DNA of 37,122 bases. Origin: Acidobacteriaceae bacterium (GTDB taxonomy: Bacteria > Acidobacteriota > Terriglobia > Terriglobales > Acidobacteriaceae). How positions within the stretch are numbered: position 1 is the first letter of the stretch; each line of letters starts with the position of its first letter. The notes under the pieces are model-generated. The model was given only the letters and a program-made list of their open reading frames with translations, was not told where the DNA came from and did no database searches. Positions 29,315 through 36,877 of this stretch are shown here, in pieces. Position numbers and translations under genes: made by a program. The DNA is taken from NCBI GenBank assembly GCA_003132445.1, contig PKXU01000136.1:1-37122 (forward strand), in the 5' to 3' direction.

Positions 29315-31900
29315 ATGAAGCTTCGTCATTATTTTTGGTTGTCTTTGTTACCCACTCTGCTTCTGGCCGGTTGCGGAGGAGGTTCGGGGACGGGCTCGAA
29401 GACAGGGCCTATGTCGTACCAGTTGACGGTCGCCACCCCAGCCACGGGCGCGGGAACCGTGACCAGCAGTCCTGCGGGAATTAACTGTCCTACCGCTTGC
29501 ACCGCCAGCTTCCCGGCGAATACCCAAGTCACTCTCACCGCCACGCCGGGCACGAACTATTCTTTCGGAGGCTGGAGCGGAGGCTGTTCCGGCACCGGTA
29601 GTTGCAGCCTGACGCTAACGGCCGCGGAAAGTGTGACTGCCGCGTTTAATGCCGTTGCCAAGTATTCAGTGACTGTGACGGAAGCGGGGACAGGCACGGG
29701 AACGGTCACCAGCACTCCGACCGGAATCAGTTGTCCGGGTACATGCTCCGCGAGTTTTGCGCAGAATACCCAGGTCACGCTGAATCAAACTCCCGGTGCC
29801 GGCGATACTTTTACTAGTTGGACCGGCGCGTGTACGGGAGCGGCAAGCTGCAGCGTCACGGTAACCGCCGCGGAGGCCGTTACGGCGACTTTCAGCGCAC
29901 CGGCTCCCAGTTACGCAGTCACGGTGACTGAGCTGGGGGCAGGCACGGGAACCGTCACCAGCACTCCGGCCGGAATCAACTGTCCGACCACATGCTCTGC
30001 AAGTTTTACGCAGAATACGCAAGTCACGCTGAACGAAACTCCCGCAACCAATAATACTTTTACCGGTTGGTCCGGCGCGTGTACAGGAGTGGCAGCCTGC
30101 AGCGTTACCGTGACCGCAGCGTCCTCCGTGACCGCGACCTTCGGCCCCACTAACATTTACGGAGCCCTGAATCACATCATTCTGTTCGCCCAGGAGAACC
30201 GGTCTTTAGATTCCTACTTTGGCGCCATGCTGGGCTACTGGGCGGCCAATCCCACTTTATATGGCACGAACGGGCAGACCTTCAACGGCCTGCCGCAGTT
30301 TAATCCGCCGGTTAATGGCGTAACGCCAGCACCTCCTACGAACCCAGGCTGCGATCCGAATGACACCCCTGGCTGCACTCCGAGTGCCAGCTATCCCGTT
30401 GCTTCGTTTCATTTCGAATCCGAGTGTACGGAAGAGCCGAGCCCCTTCTGGAACGAAGCCCATAACGATTGGGACTACACTAACCAAGGCGATCAACCCG
30501 CAGAAAATCCGCCCCCGCTGAACGGATTCGTTTTTACCAACGCCTACGACGCCTACTCGGTATCGCCTCCATTGATGGATGTGAACGGCCACCGAGCCAT
30601 GGGTTATTTTGACTGGACGGACCTGAATTACTACTACTTCATGGCCTCCAATTTTGGGACGTCGGACACCTGGTTTGCTCCGGTGATGGATCGCACCGAG
30701 ATCAACCGCATGTACATGCTGGCTGCAACATCCCAGGGCGACGCCTATCCTATCGGCCAAGGGAACAGCAATGGGAAGCAGCTCACCGCAACCACTATTT
30801 TTGAGGCGCTGCAGAATGCGGGCATCTCGTGGAAGATTTACGTCAACTCTGAGGCCCTCGTTAATCTGCACACCGGAGCTGCATGCAACAACGATCTTAC
30901 CGATGAGAACGCTGAGTGCCTGATCCAATACTCCTACATCAACATGTTCCAGTACGAAAACACCATAATCCATAGCGCTGGCCAGAACCCGGATTTGCTG
31001 CAAAACATAGTCCCGGCGACGCAATTTGCGGTCGACGCTGCGAATGGAACATTGCCGCAATTCGCGCTCATTGAGCCGCCCTCTTCCGCGTCACTCGATG
31101 AGCACCCCAACGATCTGGATACTTCTACCCCGGCCGACGTCCAGGCCGGAGCAAACTACGCAGCCGGTCTGATCGGCGACCTCATGGCCAGCCCCAATTG
31201 GACGGATTCGGCCATGATTTTCACCTACGACGAAGGGGGTGGTCTTTATGACCACGTGCCGCCACAACAGGCGATGCCCCCCGGCGACTTCCTCTCGCCT
31301 ATCGATCTGGTGCCCGGCGATATTTGCGACAAAACCGGCCAGGAGCTTGGGCTAGGAACTTGTAGTTTCGCATGGACCGGATATCGGATACCGTTGATCG
31401 TGATTTCGCCTTATTCGGTGAAGAACTTCGTCTCTCACAATGTGCGCGACACCACAGCAGTGTTGAAGATGGTTGAGACCCGCTTCGGCCTGGCCCCGCT
31501 CACTGCGCGCGACGCCTCTGAAATGGACATGACGGAGTTTTTTGATTTTGTGAACAAGCCCTGGGCCACTCCTCCAACGCCGCCCACTCAAGTACGGAGC
31601 GGTGAGTGCAGCCTCGTCCCGCCGGCCAGCTGGAACGATCCCCCTGCTTTGGTGGTCACAATCGCGGGTGTGACAGGCTCCGGGACGGTTGCGGGTAGTC
31701 CCGGTAACATCACGCAATGCAAGCCCGGCGGAGACGGGTGTTTTGGTTCATTTGCCTATGGCACCGATGTGACCCTTACGGCAACACCGAACAGCGGCTA
31801 CACTTTTACGGGATGGAGCGGCGCGGATTGCAGCGGTACTGGCACGTGTTCAATCACGGTTACTTCGAACACGTCGGTTACCGCGACGTTCACGCATTAA
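29315..31900 (+). CDS. phospholipase C / acid phosphatase-like lipoprotein with InlB-type repeats
   Basis: This 861-residue lipoprotein starts at 29315 with AGGAG 9 nt upstream. A lipobox LLAGC (Cys20) follows the signal. Three repeats of about 82 residues (about 37-280) match the Gly/Thr-rich bacterial repeat with VTLTATPG....F.GWSG.C and paired cysteines. The phosphoesterase domain (about 285-760) contains the family motif ENRSLDSYFG (about 295), MYMLAATS and FTYDEGGGLYDHVPPQ (about 635), as in phospholipase C and AcpA-type acid phosphatases. A fourth repeat closes the protein (about 780-861). The enzyme likely hydrolyses phosphodiesters or phosphomonoesters at the cell surface, while the repeats may bind or space the domain from the membrane. 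The next gene starts 33 bp downstream. Confidence 0.9.
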   Translation: MKLRHYFWLSLLPTLLLAGCGGGSGTGSKTGPMSYQLTVATPATGAGTVTSSPAGINCPTACTASFPANTQVTLTATPGTNYSFGGWSGGCSGTGSCSLTLTAAESVTAAFNAVAKYSVTVTEAGTGTGTVTSTPTGISCPGTCSASFAQNTQVTLNQTPGAGDTFTSWTGACTGAASCSVTVTAAEAVTATFSAPAPSYAVTVTELGAGTGTVTSTPAGINCPTTCSASFTQNTQVTLNETPATNNTFTGWSGACTGVAACSVTVTAASSVTATFGPTNIYGALNHIILFAQENRSLDSYFGAMLGYWAANPTLYGTNGQTFNGLPQFNPPVNGVTPAPPTNPGCDPNDTPGCTPSASYPVASFHFESECTEEPSPFWNEAHNDWDYTNQGDQPAENPPPLNGFVFTNAYDAYSVSPPLMDVNGHRAMGYFDWTDLNYYYFMASNFGTSDTWFAPVMDRTEINRMYMLAATSQGDAYPIGQGNSNGKQLTATTIFEALQNAGISWKIYVNSEALVNLHTGAACNNDLTDENAECLIQYSYINMFQYENTIIHSAGQNPDLLQNIVPATQFAVDAANGTLPQFALIEPPSSASLDEHPNDLDTSTPADVQAGANYAAGLIGDLMASPNWTDSAMIFTYDEGGGLYDHVPPQQAMPPGDFLSPIDLVPGDICDKTGQELGLGTCSFAWTGYRIPLIVISPYSVKNFVSHNVRDTTAVLKMVETRFGLAPLTARDASEMDMTEFFDFVNKPWATPPTPPTQVRSGECSLVPPASWNDPPALVVTIAGVTGSGTVAGSPGNITQCKPGGDGCFGSFAYGTDVTLTATPNSGYTFTGWSGADCSGTGTCSITVTSNTSVTATFTH

Positions 31901-31927
31901 CAGGCCGCGCCCGCTCAATGAGATAAT
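31897..31927 (+). promoter_or_regulatory. candidate promoter giving a leaderless multicopper oxidase mRNA
   Basis: TTAACA (31897-31902) and an extended -10, TGA-GATAAT (GATAAT at 31922-31927), are separated by 19 bp. The -10 ends 6 nt before the GTG at 31934, the usual distance to a transcription start. No ribosome binding site is visible, which agrees with a leaderless transcript. Inference only. Confidence 0.35.
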
Positions 31928-31933
31928 GGACTC

Positions 31934-33307
31934 GTGAGAATGCAACGGGTGTTGGTGCTGTGGTTTGTGTTCTTTTCGGCCTCCTCCTGTCTAGCGGCGA
32001 CTCGGCACTACTACATCGCCGCCGAAGACGTCACCTGGAACTACGCCCCCAGCGGCCACGATCTGCTCACTGCCAAGCCTATCCGGCAACCCTGGCTCAA
32101 GCTGCAATGGGCGAAGACGCGCTTCGTCGAATACACAGACGGTACCTTCACCACGCCGAAGCCTCAACCCGAATGGCTGGGGATTCTCGGTCCCGTGATT
32201 CGTGCGGAAGTTGGGGATGAAGTAGTCGTCGATTTTCTGAATCGCAGCCGCCGCGGTCACGATATGCATCCTCACGGCTTGCGTTACGACAAGATCAACG
32301 AAGGGGCTTTATATCTACCGGTGGCCAAAGGAGGCTTTGTCGCCCCCGGCGCCCGCTATACGTATCACTGGTTTGCCAATGCAGCCAGCGGTCCAGGGCC
32401 GGGGCAGCCGAGCTCGATTGTGTGGTGGTATCACGCGCACGTGGAGGCCGGCATCGAGATCAACGCCGGTCTCCTTGGGCCGATCATCGTTACCGCAAAA
32501 GGGAAAGCGAATCCCGACGGATCTCCCAAAGATGTCGACCGGGAATTTGTCACTTCCTTCATGATCTTCGACGAAATGGGCGGCAAACCTGCCGGCCTGT
32601 TTTATGCCATCAACGGTTTCATCTTCGGCAATCTTCCCGGCTTGACTATGAAGCAGGGGGAGAAAGTGCGCTGGTATTTGCTGGGAATGGGAAACCAGAT
32701 CGACCTTCACACCCCGCACTGGCACGGCGAAACCGTCACCGAAGGCGGCAGGAACGCCGATGTGATCGAACTGCTTCCTGGAAGTACGAAGACGGTTGAC
32801 ATGATCGCAGACAATCCCGGCACCTGGCTGTTTCACTGCCACGTGGAAGATCATATGGAGTTTGGAATGATGGCGGTCTATACCATCTACGCACCGCCCA
32901 CACGCGCCTGCCCGCTGGCGTTTATCGGAGGAGATTTCTGGAAGCATCCGGAGAAGTTCACGCTGACAGTGAAGAACACCAGCGGCAAAACGATTACAGG
33001 TTTGCGGCTCATGCCCGAGATGTTTTTGGCGCCCCAGGATTTGCGGCGGCCGTTTAATGCCGAGTGGTCATCGGCCAAACCTATTTCGCCGGGCGAAGAG
33101 CAAACGATTGAGAAGCCGGGCATACGCGCCGAGAGCGCGCAGACCGTTCTCGGCTGGGTCTTCTTTCCGAGTCTAGTGAAATTTCAGGGCGGAACTGACT
33201 GGCGCTCACAGAGCGAAGGCGAATGTTTTTCTGTTATATGGCGGGATCAACAGCATCCCGATATGCCCGCTTTGCCCCCCAGGCAAATCGAAATGAACGC
33301 CGATTAG
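31934..33307 (+). CDS. multicopper oxidase, two-domain laccase/ceruloplasmin-like, exported
   Basis: This 457-residue protein has a signal peptide (RVLVLWFVFFSASSCLAA) and two cupredoxin domains. The copper ligands are visible: HPHG (about 112-115), WYHAH (about 165-169), HTPHWHG (about 259-265) and HCHVEDHMEFGM (about 301-312). Together they form the trinuclear cluster and the type 1 site with Cys302 and Met312. About 130 further residues follow without copper motifs. It would oxidise a substrate such as a phenol or metal ion and reduce oxygen to water. The start is the GTG at 31934 or the ATG at 31940; neither has a clear ribosome binding site. It follows the phospholipase-like gene by 33 bp, so it may also be read from that transcript. 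Confidence 0.92.
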   Translation: MRMQRVLVLWFVFFSASSCLAATRHYYIAAEDVTWNYAPSGHDLLTAKPIRQPWLKLQWAKTRFVEYTDGTFTTPKPQPEWLGILGPVIRAEVGDEVVVDFLNRSRRGHDMHPHGLRYDKINEGALYLPVAKGGFVAPGARYTYHWFANAASGPGPGQPSSIVWWYHAHVEAGIEINAGLLGPIIVTAKGKANPDGSPKDVDREFVTSFMIFDEMGGKPAGLFYAINGFIFGNLPGLTMKQGEKVRWYLLGMGNQIDLHTPHWHGETVTEGGRNADVIELLPGSTKTVDMIADNPGTWLFHCHVEDHMEFGMMAVYTIYAPPTRACPLAFIGGDFWKHPEKFTLTVKNTSGKTITGLRLMPEMFLAPQDLRRPFNAEWSSAKPISPGEEQTIEKPGIRAESAQTVLGWVFFPSLVKFQGGTDWRSQSEGECFSVIWRDQQHPDMPALPPRQIEMNAD

Positions 33308-33641
33308 CCTGGGGACTCACAGCGTTTTCATGCGCAGAGCCTTCCTAAAAGCATTGGAGGTTGGGAGTCAGCTGTGCGGGCATCAGATTGTCAGTTGTTG
33401 ATGTATTGTTCAGCACCCAGTCGGCATTCATATCGTCTGCTTCTGAATCGTCTGCTTTGTTCGTTTTTCGTAACAATTTTATCGCCGCATTTGATTCCGC
33501 TGGCATTCAGCGCTAACATGCGCCCAACTTCTTCCCCTCAGTAAATCCCGTTCGCGAAAAAAACATTCCACGAGCGGCCGGACCTATTTTATACGTTCGC
33601 AAATTGCGAGCATTTGAAATCTCGCTCTGAGGAGAATCCCA
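33308..33641. other. intergenic region with motif copy E
   Basis: This 334-bp region lies upstream of the cysteine-peptidase-like gene. It contains the fifth copy of the 19-bp motif (33459-33477) and an AT-rich stretch ATTTTATACG (about 33589) that may be the -10 region. No gene is supported in it. Confidence 0.6.
33459..33477 (-). promoter_or_regulatory. 19-bp conserved motif, copy E
   Basis: On the reverse strand this reads ATTGTTACGAAAAACGAAC. Both ends of the motif (TTGTTACGAA and CGAAC) are intact, while the centre is AAA instead of ATC. It lies 165 bp upstream of the gene at 33642 and about 27 kb from the other four copies. Confidence 0.5.
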
Positions 33642-34487
33642 ATGGCTGTAAGAAAACTGGACCGCACAGTGGTGGACGCGCGAAGTGGCGTCACCATGAA
33701 ATCAGATCCGACGAAAATCGATCCGCGCAAATTGAAACTGGGCAAGAGCGTGGCGCGGCACGATCCGCGCACGCTGTTGCTGGCCTCTTACCTCACTGCG
33801 GCGCTGCCCACTCCGCCCGCGAATTTCGATCTCACCGCGAAGGTCGGCACTTCGTGGGGCATGATGGACAACGACCAGATTGGCGATTGCACCTGCGCTG
33901 CTGCGGGGCACTTGATCATGGAATGGACAGCGAACGCGGGAAAGAAAATGATCACGACCACGGATAAGCAGATCGTTGCCGCGTATTCCGCGATCACTGG
34001 ATACAATCCCGTGACCGGGGCCAACGACAATGGCGCCAATGAGATCGACGTGCTGAATTACTGGCGGCAAACTGGCATCGCCGGACACAAGATCGGCGCC
34101 TATGTCGCGCTCGAACCCGCCAATCACAATCACATCATGGATTCGGTCTACGTTTTTGAAGGCTGCTACATCGGGCTGCAGTTGCCGATCAGCGCGCAAG
34201 CGCAGACGCAGAATCATCAGCCCTGGTCGGTGCCGCCGGGAGGCATGACGGGCGACGGCAAGCCGGGTTCGTGGGGAGGACACGCGGTTCCCGTGGTTGA
34301 ATACGATGCCCGCGGAGTCACGGTCGTGACGTGGGGAGCATTGCAAGTGATGACGTGGACTTTTTGGGAGGCGTATTGCGATGAAGCGTACGCGATTATC
34401 AGCGCGGATTATCTGAATGCGAAGAAGTTCACTGAAGAAGGCTTCAACATGCAGCAGTTGCAGGAGGACCTGGCAGATTTGAAGTAG
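33642..34487 (+). CDS. papain/C39-like cysteine peptidase-like protein, no signal peptide
   Basis: This 281-residue protein starts at 33642 with GAGGAG 8 nt upstream. After a basic N-terminus (KLDRTVVDARSGV ... KLKLGKSVARHDPR) comes a region suited to a cysteine peptidase fold: GMMDNDQIGDCTCAAAGHLIMEW, with a candidate nucleophile Cys at about 82 or 84, and GGHAVPVVEYDARGVTVVTWGALQVMTWTFW, with the candidate His (about 223) and a following WG that often takes part in this fold. No signal peptide or membrane segment is present. A function as a peptidase, a transglutaminase-like enzyme or an inactive relative cannot be decided. It is preceded by motif copy E, which links it to the XRE cluster. 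Confidence 0.78.
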   Translation: MAVRKLDRTVVDARSGVTMKSDPTKIDPRKLKLGKSVARHDPRTLLLASYLTAALPTPPANFDLTAKVGTSWGMMDNDQIGDCTCAAAGHLIMEWTANAGKKMITTTDKQIVAAYSAITGYNPVTGANDNGANEIDVLNYWRQTGIAGHKIGAYVALEPANHNHIMDSVYVFEGCYIGLQLPISAQAQTQNHQPWSVPPGGMTGDGKPGSWGGHAVPVVEYDARGVTVVTWGALQVMTWTFWEAYCDEAYAIISADYLNAKKFTEEGFNMQQLQEDLADLK

Positions 34488-34557
34488 TGACGATGCCCGG
34501 CGGTCTCGGGCCGGGCCGGTTCCCGTTCTGTTCAACCTGTGAAGGGAGGCAACGTTA

Positions 34558-34734
34558 GTGGGCGCTCTCTCGATCGCATTCGACACCACCATTGTGGGAG
34601 CGCTTGCACTTCCCTGGGTACTTCTGATCATTCACCTGTTTTTTCTTGAGGGCGAAAACCGCCTGGAAGGAATTCTGACGTGGCTAAAAAGCAGGAGCAA
34701 CCGGCGGCCGTGGGTGTTCTTCTATTTGCTGTGA
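34558..34734 (+). CDS. N-terminal fragment of a membrane protein, shifted out of frame
   Basis: A 58-residue frame starting with GTG at 34558, with GGGAGG 9 nt upstream. The product has one membrane helix (DTTIVGALALPWVLLIIHLFFL) followed by EGENRLEGILTWLK. After the run of five A (34686-34690) this frame continues with SRSNRRPW and stops. A shift of -1 at that run would continue as KQEQPAAVGVLLFAVTYTLGSAV, the start of the next frame, giving one protein with a plausible two-helix beginning. I therefore see it as the N-terminus of the following protein rather than a separate gene. Confidence 0.65.
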   Translation: MGALSIAFDTTIVGALALPWVLLIIHLFFLEGENRLEGILTWLKSRSNRRPWVFFYLL

Positions 34735-35591
34735 CCTATACGCTGGGCTCTGCAGTGTCACGCATCGCACAGGATTTTTTCAACGACGATGACCTTTACC
34801 TTCAGGTTGGGGGACGCCTATTTCGCGTAGGCGTGACCGAAGACCGCATTCTTACCCGCTTCTATTGCGACGCCGATGACGACCATTTGCTAGTGGGTGG
34901 TGGGGACATTCCGGCGCTCGCGGAAAAAATCCACGCCTTCCAGAGCCTAAAAACCGAGAAAGGACTTTGCTGGCTGACCCTGAGATGGTCGGTGGGCCAC
35001 ATCTATGACAGCAGGGATGACGAACTGAACAAAGCGGCGATAGACATTCTCGGCCTCCAGGAGAACGCTTTAATGGTCAAGGGCGGGGACTATACCACCC
35101 GGCTCCGCCAGATCCACGACCAAATCATGGTGCTGCGCGGAGCTGCGTTCAACGGGATGATCGGATTTTCGTTATGCGTATTCGGTCTAGGCGCTACGCT
35201 CAGGCGAGAAAAACACGGCCTGGTCGGAATGGCGGCCTTGACAGTACCCGCGCTTTATTTTGCCGTGGCCCTCATCGCAGTATTTCACCATTTTCGACAG
35301 CGGTCGCCTTCTGATCCGCCGTACATGGAGTTCACTTTATTGATCCTGGCACTGGTCGGAGCCTGGCTTCTCTGGAGACATCCATTGCCGGAGCATGATC
35401 ACGAGAAGAAGCCAGGCTCGGAAAAGGACGCCCACCATTCCGGGGGAAAAAAGCAGTGGGCACGGCTGGTTCTGCTTTCCGCAATCCTCACGGCTGCCGC
35501 AATTCTGGGATGGTGGTCGACAGAGGTGTTCTATTGCGGGCAGGTGATTTACTCCTACGACTCACAAGGGCCGAGCGCATCACAGAAGTGA
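34680..35591 (+). CDS. membrane protein, main part (probable -1 frameshift product with the preceding fragment)
   Basis: This 303-residue frame begins at a GTG at 34680 inside the previous fragment, with AAGGA 8 nt upstream, so independent translation is possible. It has an early hydrophobic stretch (VGVLLFAVTYTLGSAVSRIA), then a soluble part with FNDDDLYLQVGG and YCDADDDHLLVGGG. Four further membrane helices follow (about 160-175, 180-205, 215-235, 262-280) and a His/Lys-rich loop EHDHEKKPGSEKDAHHSGG. No enzyme motif is recognised. In the joined form, the N-terminal fragment adds a further helix. The homopolymer A run at the junction makes a sequencing error, an indel or a programmed -1 shift all possible. 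Confidence 0.75.
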   Translation: MAKKQEQPAAVGVLLFAVTYTLGSAVSRIAQDFFNDDDLYLQVGGRLFRVGVTEDRILTRFYCDADDDHLLVGGGDIPALAEKIHAFQSLKTEKGLCWLTLRWSVGHIYDSRDDELNKAAIDILGLQENALMVKGGDYTTRLRQIHDQIMVLRGAAFNGMIGFSLCVFGLGATLRREKHGLVGMAALTVPALYFAVALIAVFHHFRQRSPSDPPYMEFTLLILALVGAWLLWRHPLPEHDHEKKPGSEKDAHHSGGKKQWARLVLLSAILTAAAILGWWSTEVFYCGQVIYSYDSQGPSASQK

Positions 35592-36059
35592 CTAGCCTCC
35601 ATCGTAACCGGCTGAAATTACAACCACCCAGATAAACGCAACGGCGGACACGATAATGGGCAGCGCGTTTGCTCGTCTTCAATAGTGGCGGCTTGGGGAG
35701 TGGCGGACTGATTTGGGAGCGAAGGATTAAATGATTTCCACGGCTTCGGCGTATCGTGCCGCGCGAGTATCGTTTTTCAGAACAGCGTACATATTGACGT
35801 AACCTTTGCGATACGGCTTAGGTGAGTTGTAATGAACGATCAATCAACAATGTTGCGGTTGGAACTACGAGTGGACACGTGCTAATAGCATACTGACAGA
35901 AAGGTTTGCCAACGTTGTGTCGCGAAACTTTTAACTCATGATTCGCAGACAGCGCTGATAGGTTGCACTAAGTCGGAAGATTTCCACAGATGGTGTTGGT
36001 AGATCAACCTTGACTGAAAAAATTGACAGCTATAGGATCGGCGAATTCTAGAGAGCCCT
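35592..36059. other. intergenic region upstream of the small DUF-like gene
   Basis: This 468-bp region is the longest without a gene in the window. It is AT-richer than its surroundings and has many short TATCG/GATA words, but no clear repeat, RNA or reading frame with a ribosome binding site. A good promoter lies at its end (36010-36038). Confidence 0.6.
36010..36038 (+). promoter_or_regulatory. sigma-70 promoter of the 86-residue gene
   Basis: TTGACT (36010-36015), a 17-bp spacer and TAGGAT (36033-36038). The predicted start near 36045 leaves a very short leader before the ATG at 36060 or about 36 nt before the ATG at 36081. Confidence 0.55.
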
Positions 36060-36320
36060 ATGTTCTACGGGAAGAAAGCAATGATGAGTCAGCCGGATAA
36101 ACCAAACGAAGAGAGGAACTTCGGAGAGTTTCGCAGGAAGGTGAAATCAGCTGAGGTGTTATCGGCCTCGATGGAACATTTGCTGATGTCGCTACATTTC
36201 ACGGGGAAAGTAAGCGTGGTAATGCAGAACGGGCGCGTTCTCAAGTCGGGGTACGAAGAAGGCTACTTCCATCAAGGGCGGGGGGCAAATGCAGAAGACG
36301 ATCAAGCACAAAAGCTATAG
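36060..36320 (+). CDS. small hypothetical protein, 86 residues
   Basis: The protein is charged and hydrophilic. Its core, SMEHLLMSLHFTGKVSVVMQNGRVLKSGYEEGYF, is a predicted helix followed by two strands, vaguely like DUF2292-type small proteins (an amphipathic helix, then VxVxxxxGRVxxx); this is a weak resemblance. Two starts are possible: the ATG at 36060, close to the predicted transcription start, or the ATG at 36081, with GGGAAG 6 nt upstream. The last 14 residues (RGANAEDDQAQKL) look less protein-like, and a different frame continues after a G-run near 36280, so a shift cannot be excluded. A strong terminator follows at 36423. Confidence 0.6.
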   Translation: MFYGKKAMMSQPDKPNEERNFGEFRRKVKSAEVLSASMEHLLMSLHFTGKVSVVMQNGRVLKSGYEEGYFHQGRGANAEDDQAQKL

Positions 36321-36422
36321 CGTGAAGAAAACTGTTGAGCTTGCCTTGAATCGATGACGCGCGGATGTTTTACCGCCTCATCTAACTAAATAGCACAAGC
36401 AGGTCATCGTAAGAGAAACGAG

Positions 36423-36473
36423 CCCTGCGTTCGGTTCCCGCGTATGGGGGACTGGCGCAGGGGTTTTTATTTT
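36423..36473 (+). terminator. intrinsic terminator after the 86-residue gene
   Basis: CCCTGCG (36423-36429) pairs with CGCAGGG (36456-36462), and the inner part GTTCCC/GGGGAC extends the stem. GTTTTTATTTT follows. This is a good Rho-independent terminator on the plus strand, about 100 bp after the stop codon. Confidence 0.75.
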
Positions 36474-36607
36474 GGGGCGTGTTTTGTTGAGTTTGTTTTG
36501 GATGCGTTTTGGCTGCCGTTTTCGGCGTTCGACTTCCGGCTCAACCATTCGCATGGAGCGCGTTTCGGTGGATTGGGAACAGAAATTCAATCAAGTCTGG
36601 AGGAGCC

Positions 36608-36877
36608 ATGAAAAGCGAGCGTAAAGGAAAAGCGAGCAACGAAGTTGGCGTGGAGTTGAAATACTGCGAGCACTGTGGAGGCCTGTGGGTGCGGGAGTGT
36701 GGTACGGGGGTATATTGCAAGGCTTGCCAACCTAAAGTCGCAGACCTGCCAATTCCGCCGCAGAAGCCGATCAAACTGGTGCTGCCGGTTCGTCGCCATA
36801 CGGTGGTGGAAGAGTATGGGTTCGAACTCGAAGTGGACGACTTGGGCGACTTTGAAGCGGCAGGGGGTGCGGCGTGA
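36608..36877 (+). CDS. small zinc-ribbon protein
   Basis: This 89-residue protein starts at the ATG at 36608, directly after GGAGGAG. It has a two-knuckle zinc ribbon, YCEHCGGLWVRECGTGVYCKAC: CxxC at about 19-22 and CxxC at about 37-40, with an extra Cys between. A Pro/basic linker (PIPPQKPIKLVLPVRR) leads to an acidic end (ELEVDDLGDFEAAGGAA). There is no signal peptide. It may bind nucleic acid or a protein partner. The stop overlaps the start of the next gene as GTGA, so the two are translationally coupled. A longer frame starting at 36509 is rejected because the ribosome binding site fixes the start. From memory, close relatives occur in other acidobacteria without assigned function. Confidence 0.8.
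   Translation: MKSERKGKASNEVGVELKYCEHCGGLWVRECGTGVYCKACQPKVADLPIPPQKPIKLVLPVRRHTVVEEYGFELEVDDLGDFEAAGGAA

Noticed and set aside
36299..36357. A 22-residue frame (MQKTIKHKSYSV...) after the 86-residue gene
   Set aside because: It is too short to support, although it may be the real C-terminus of the preceding protein if a frameshift lies in the G-run near 36280.
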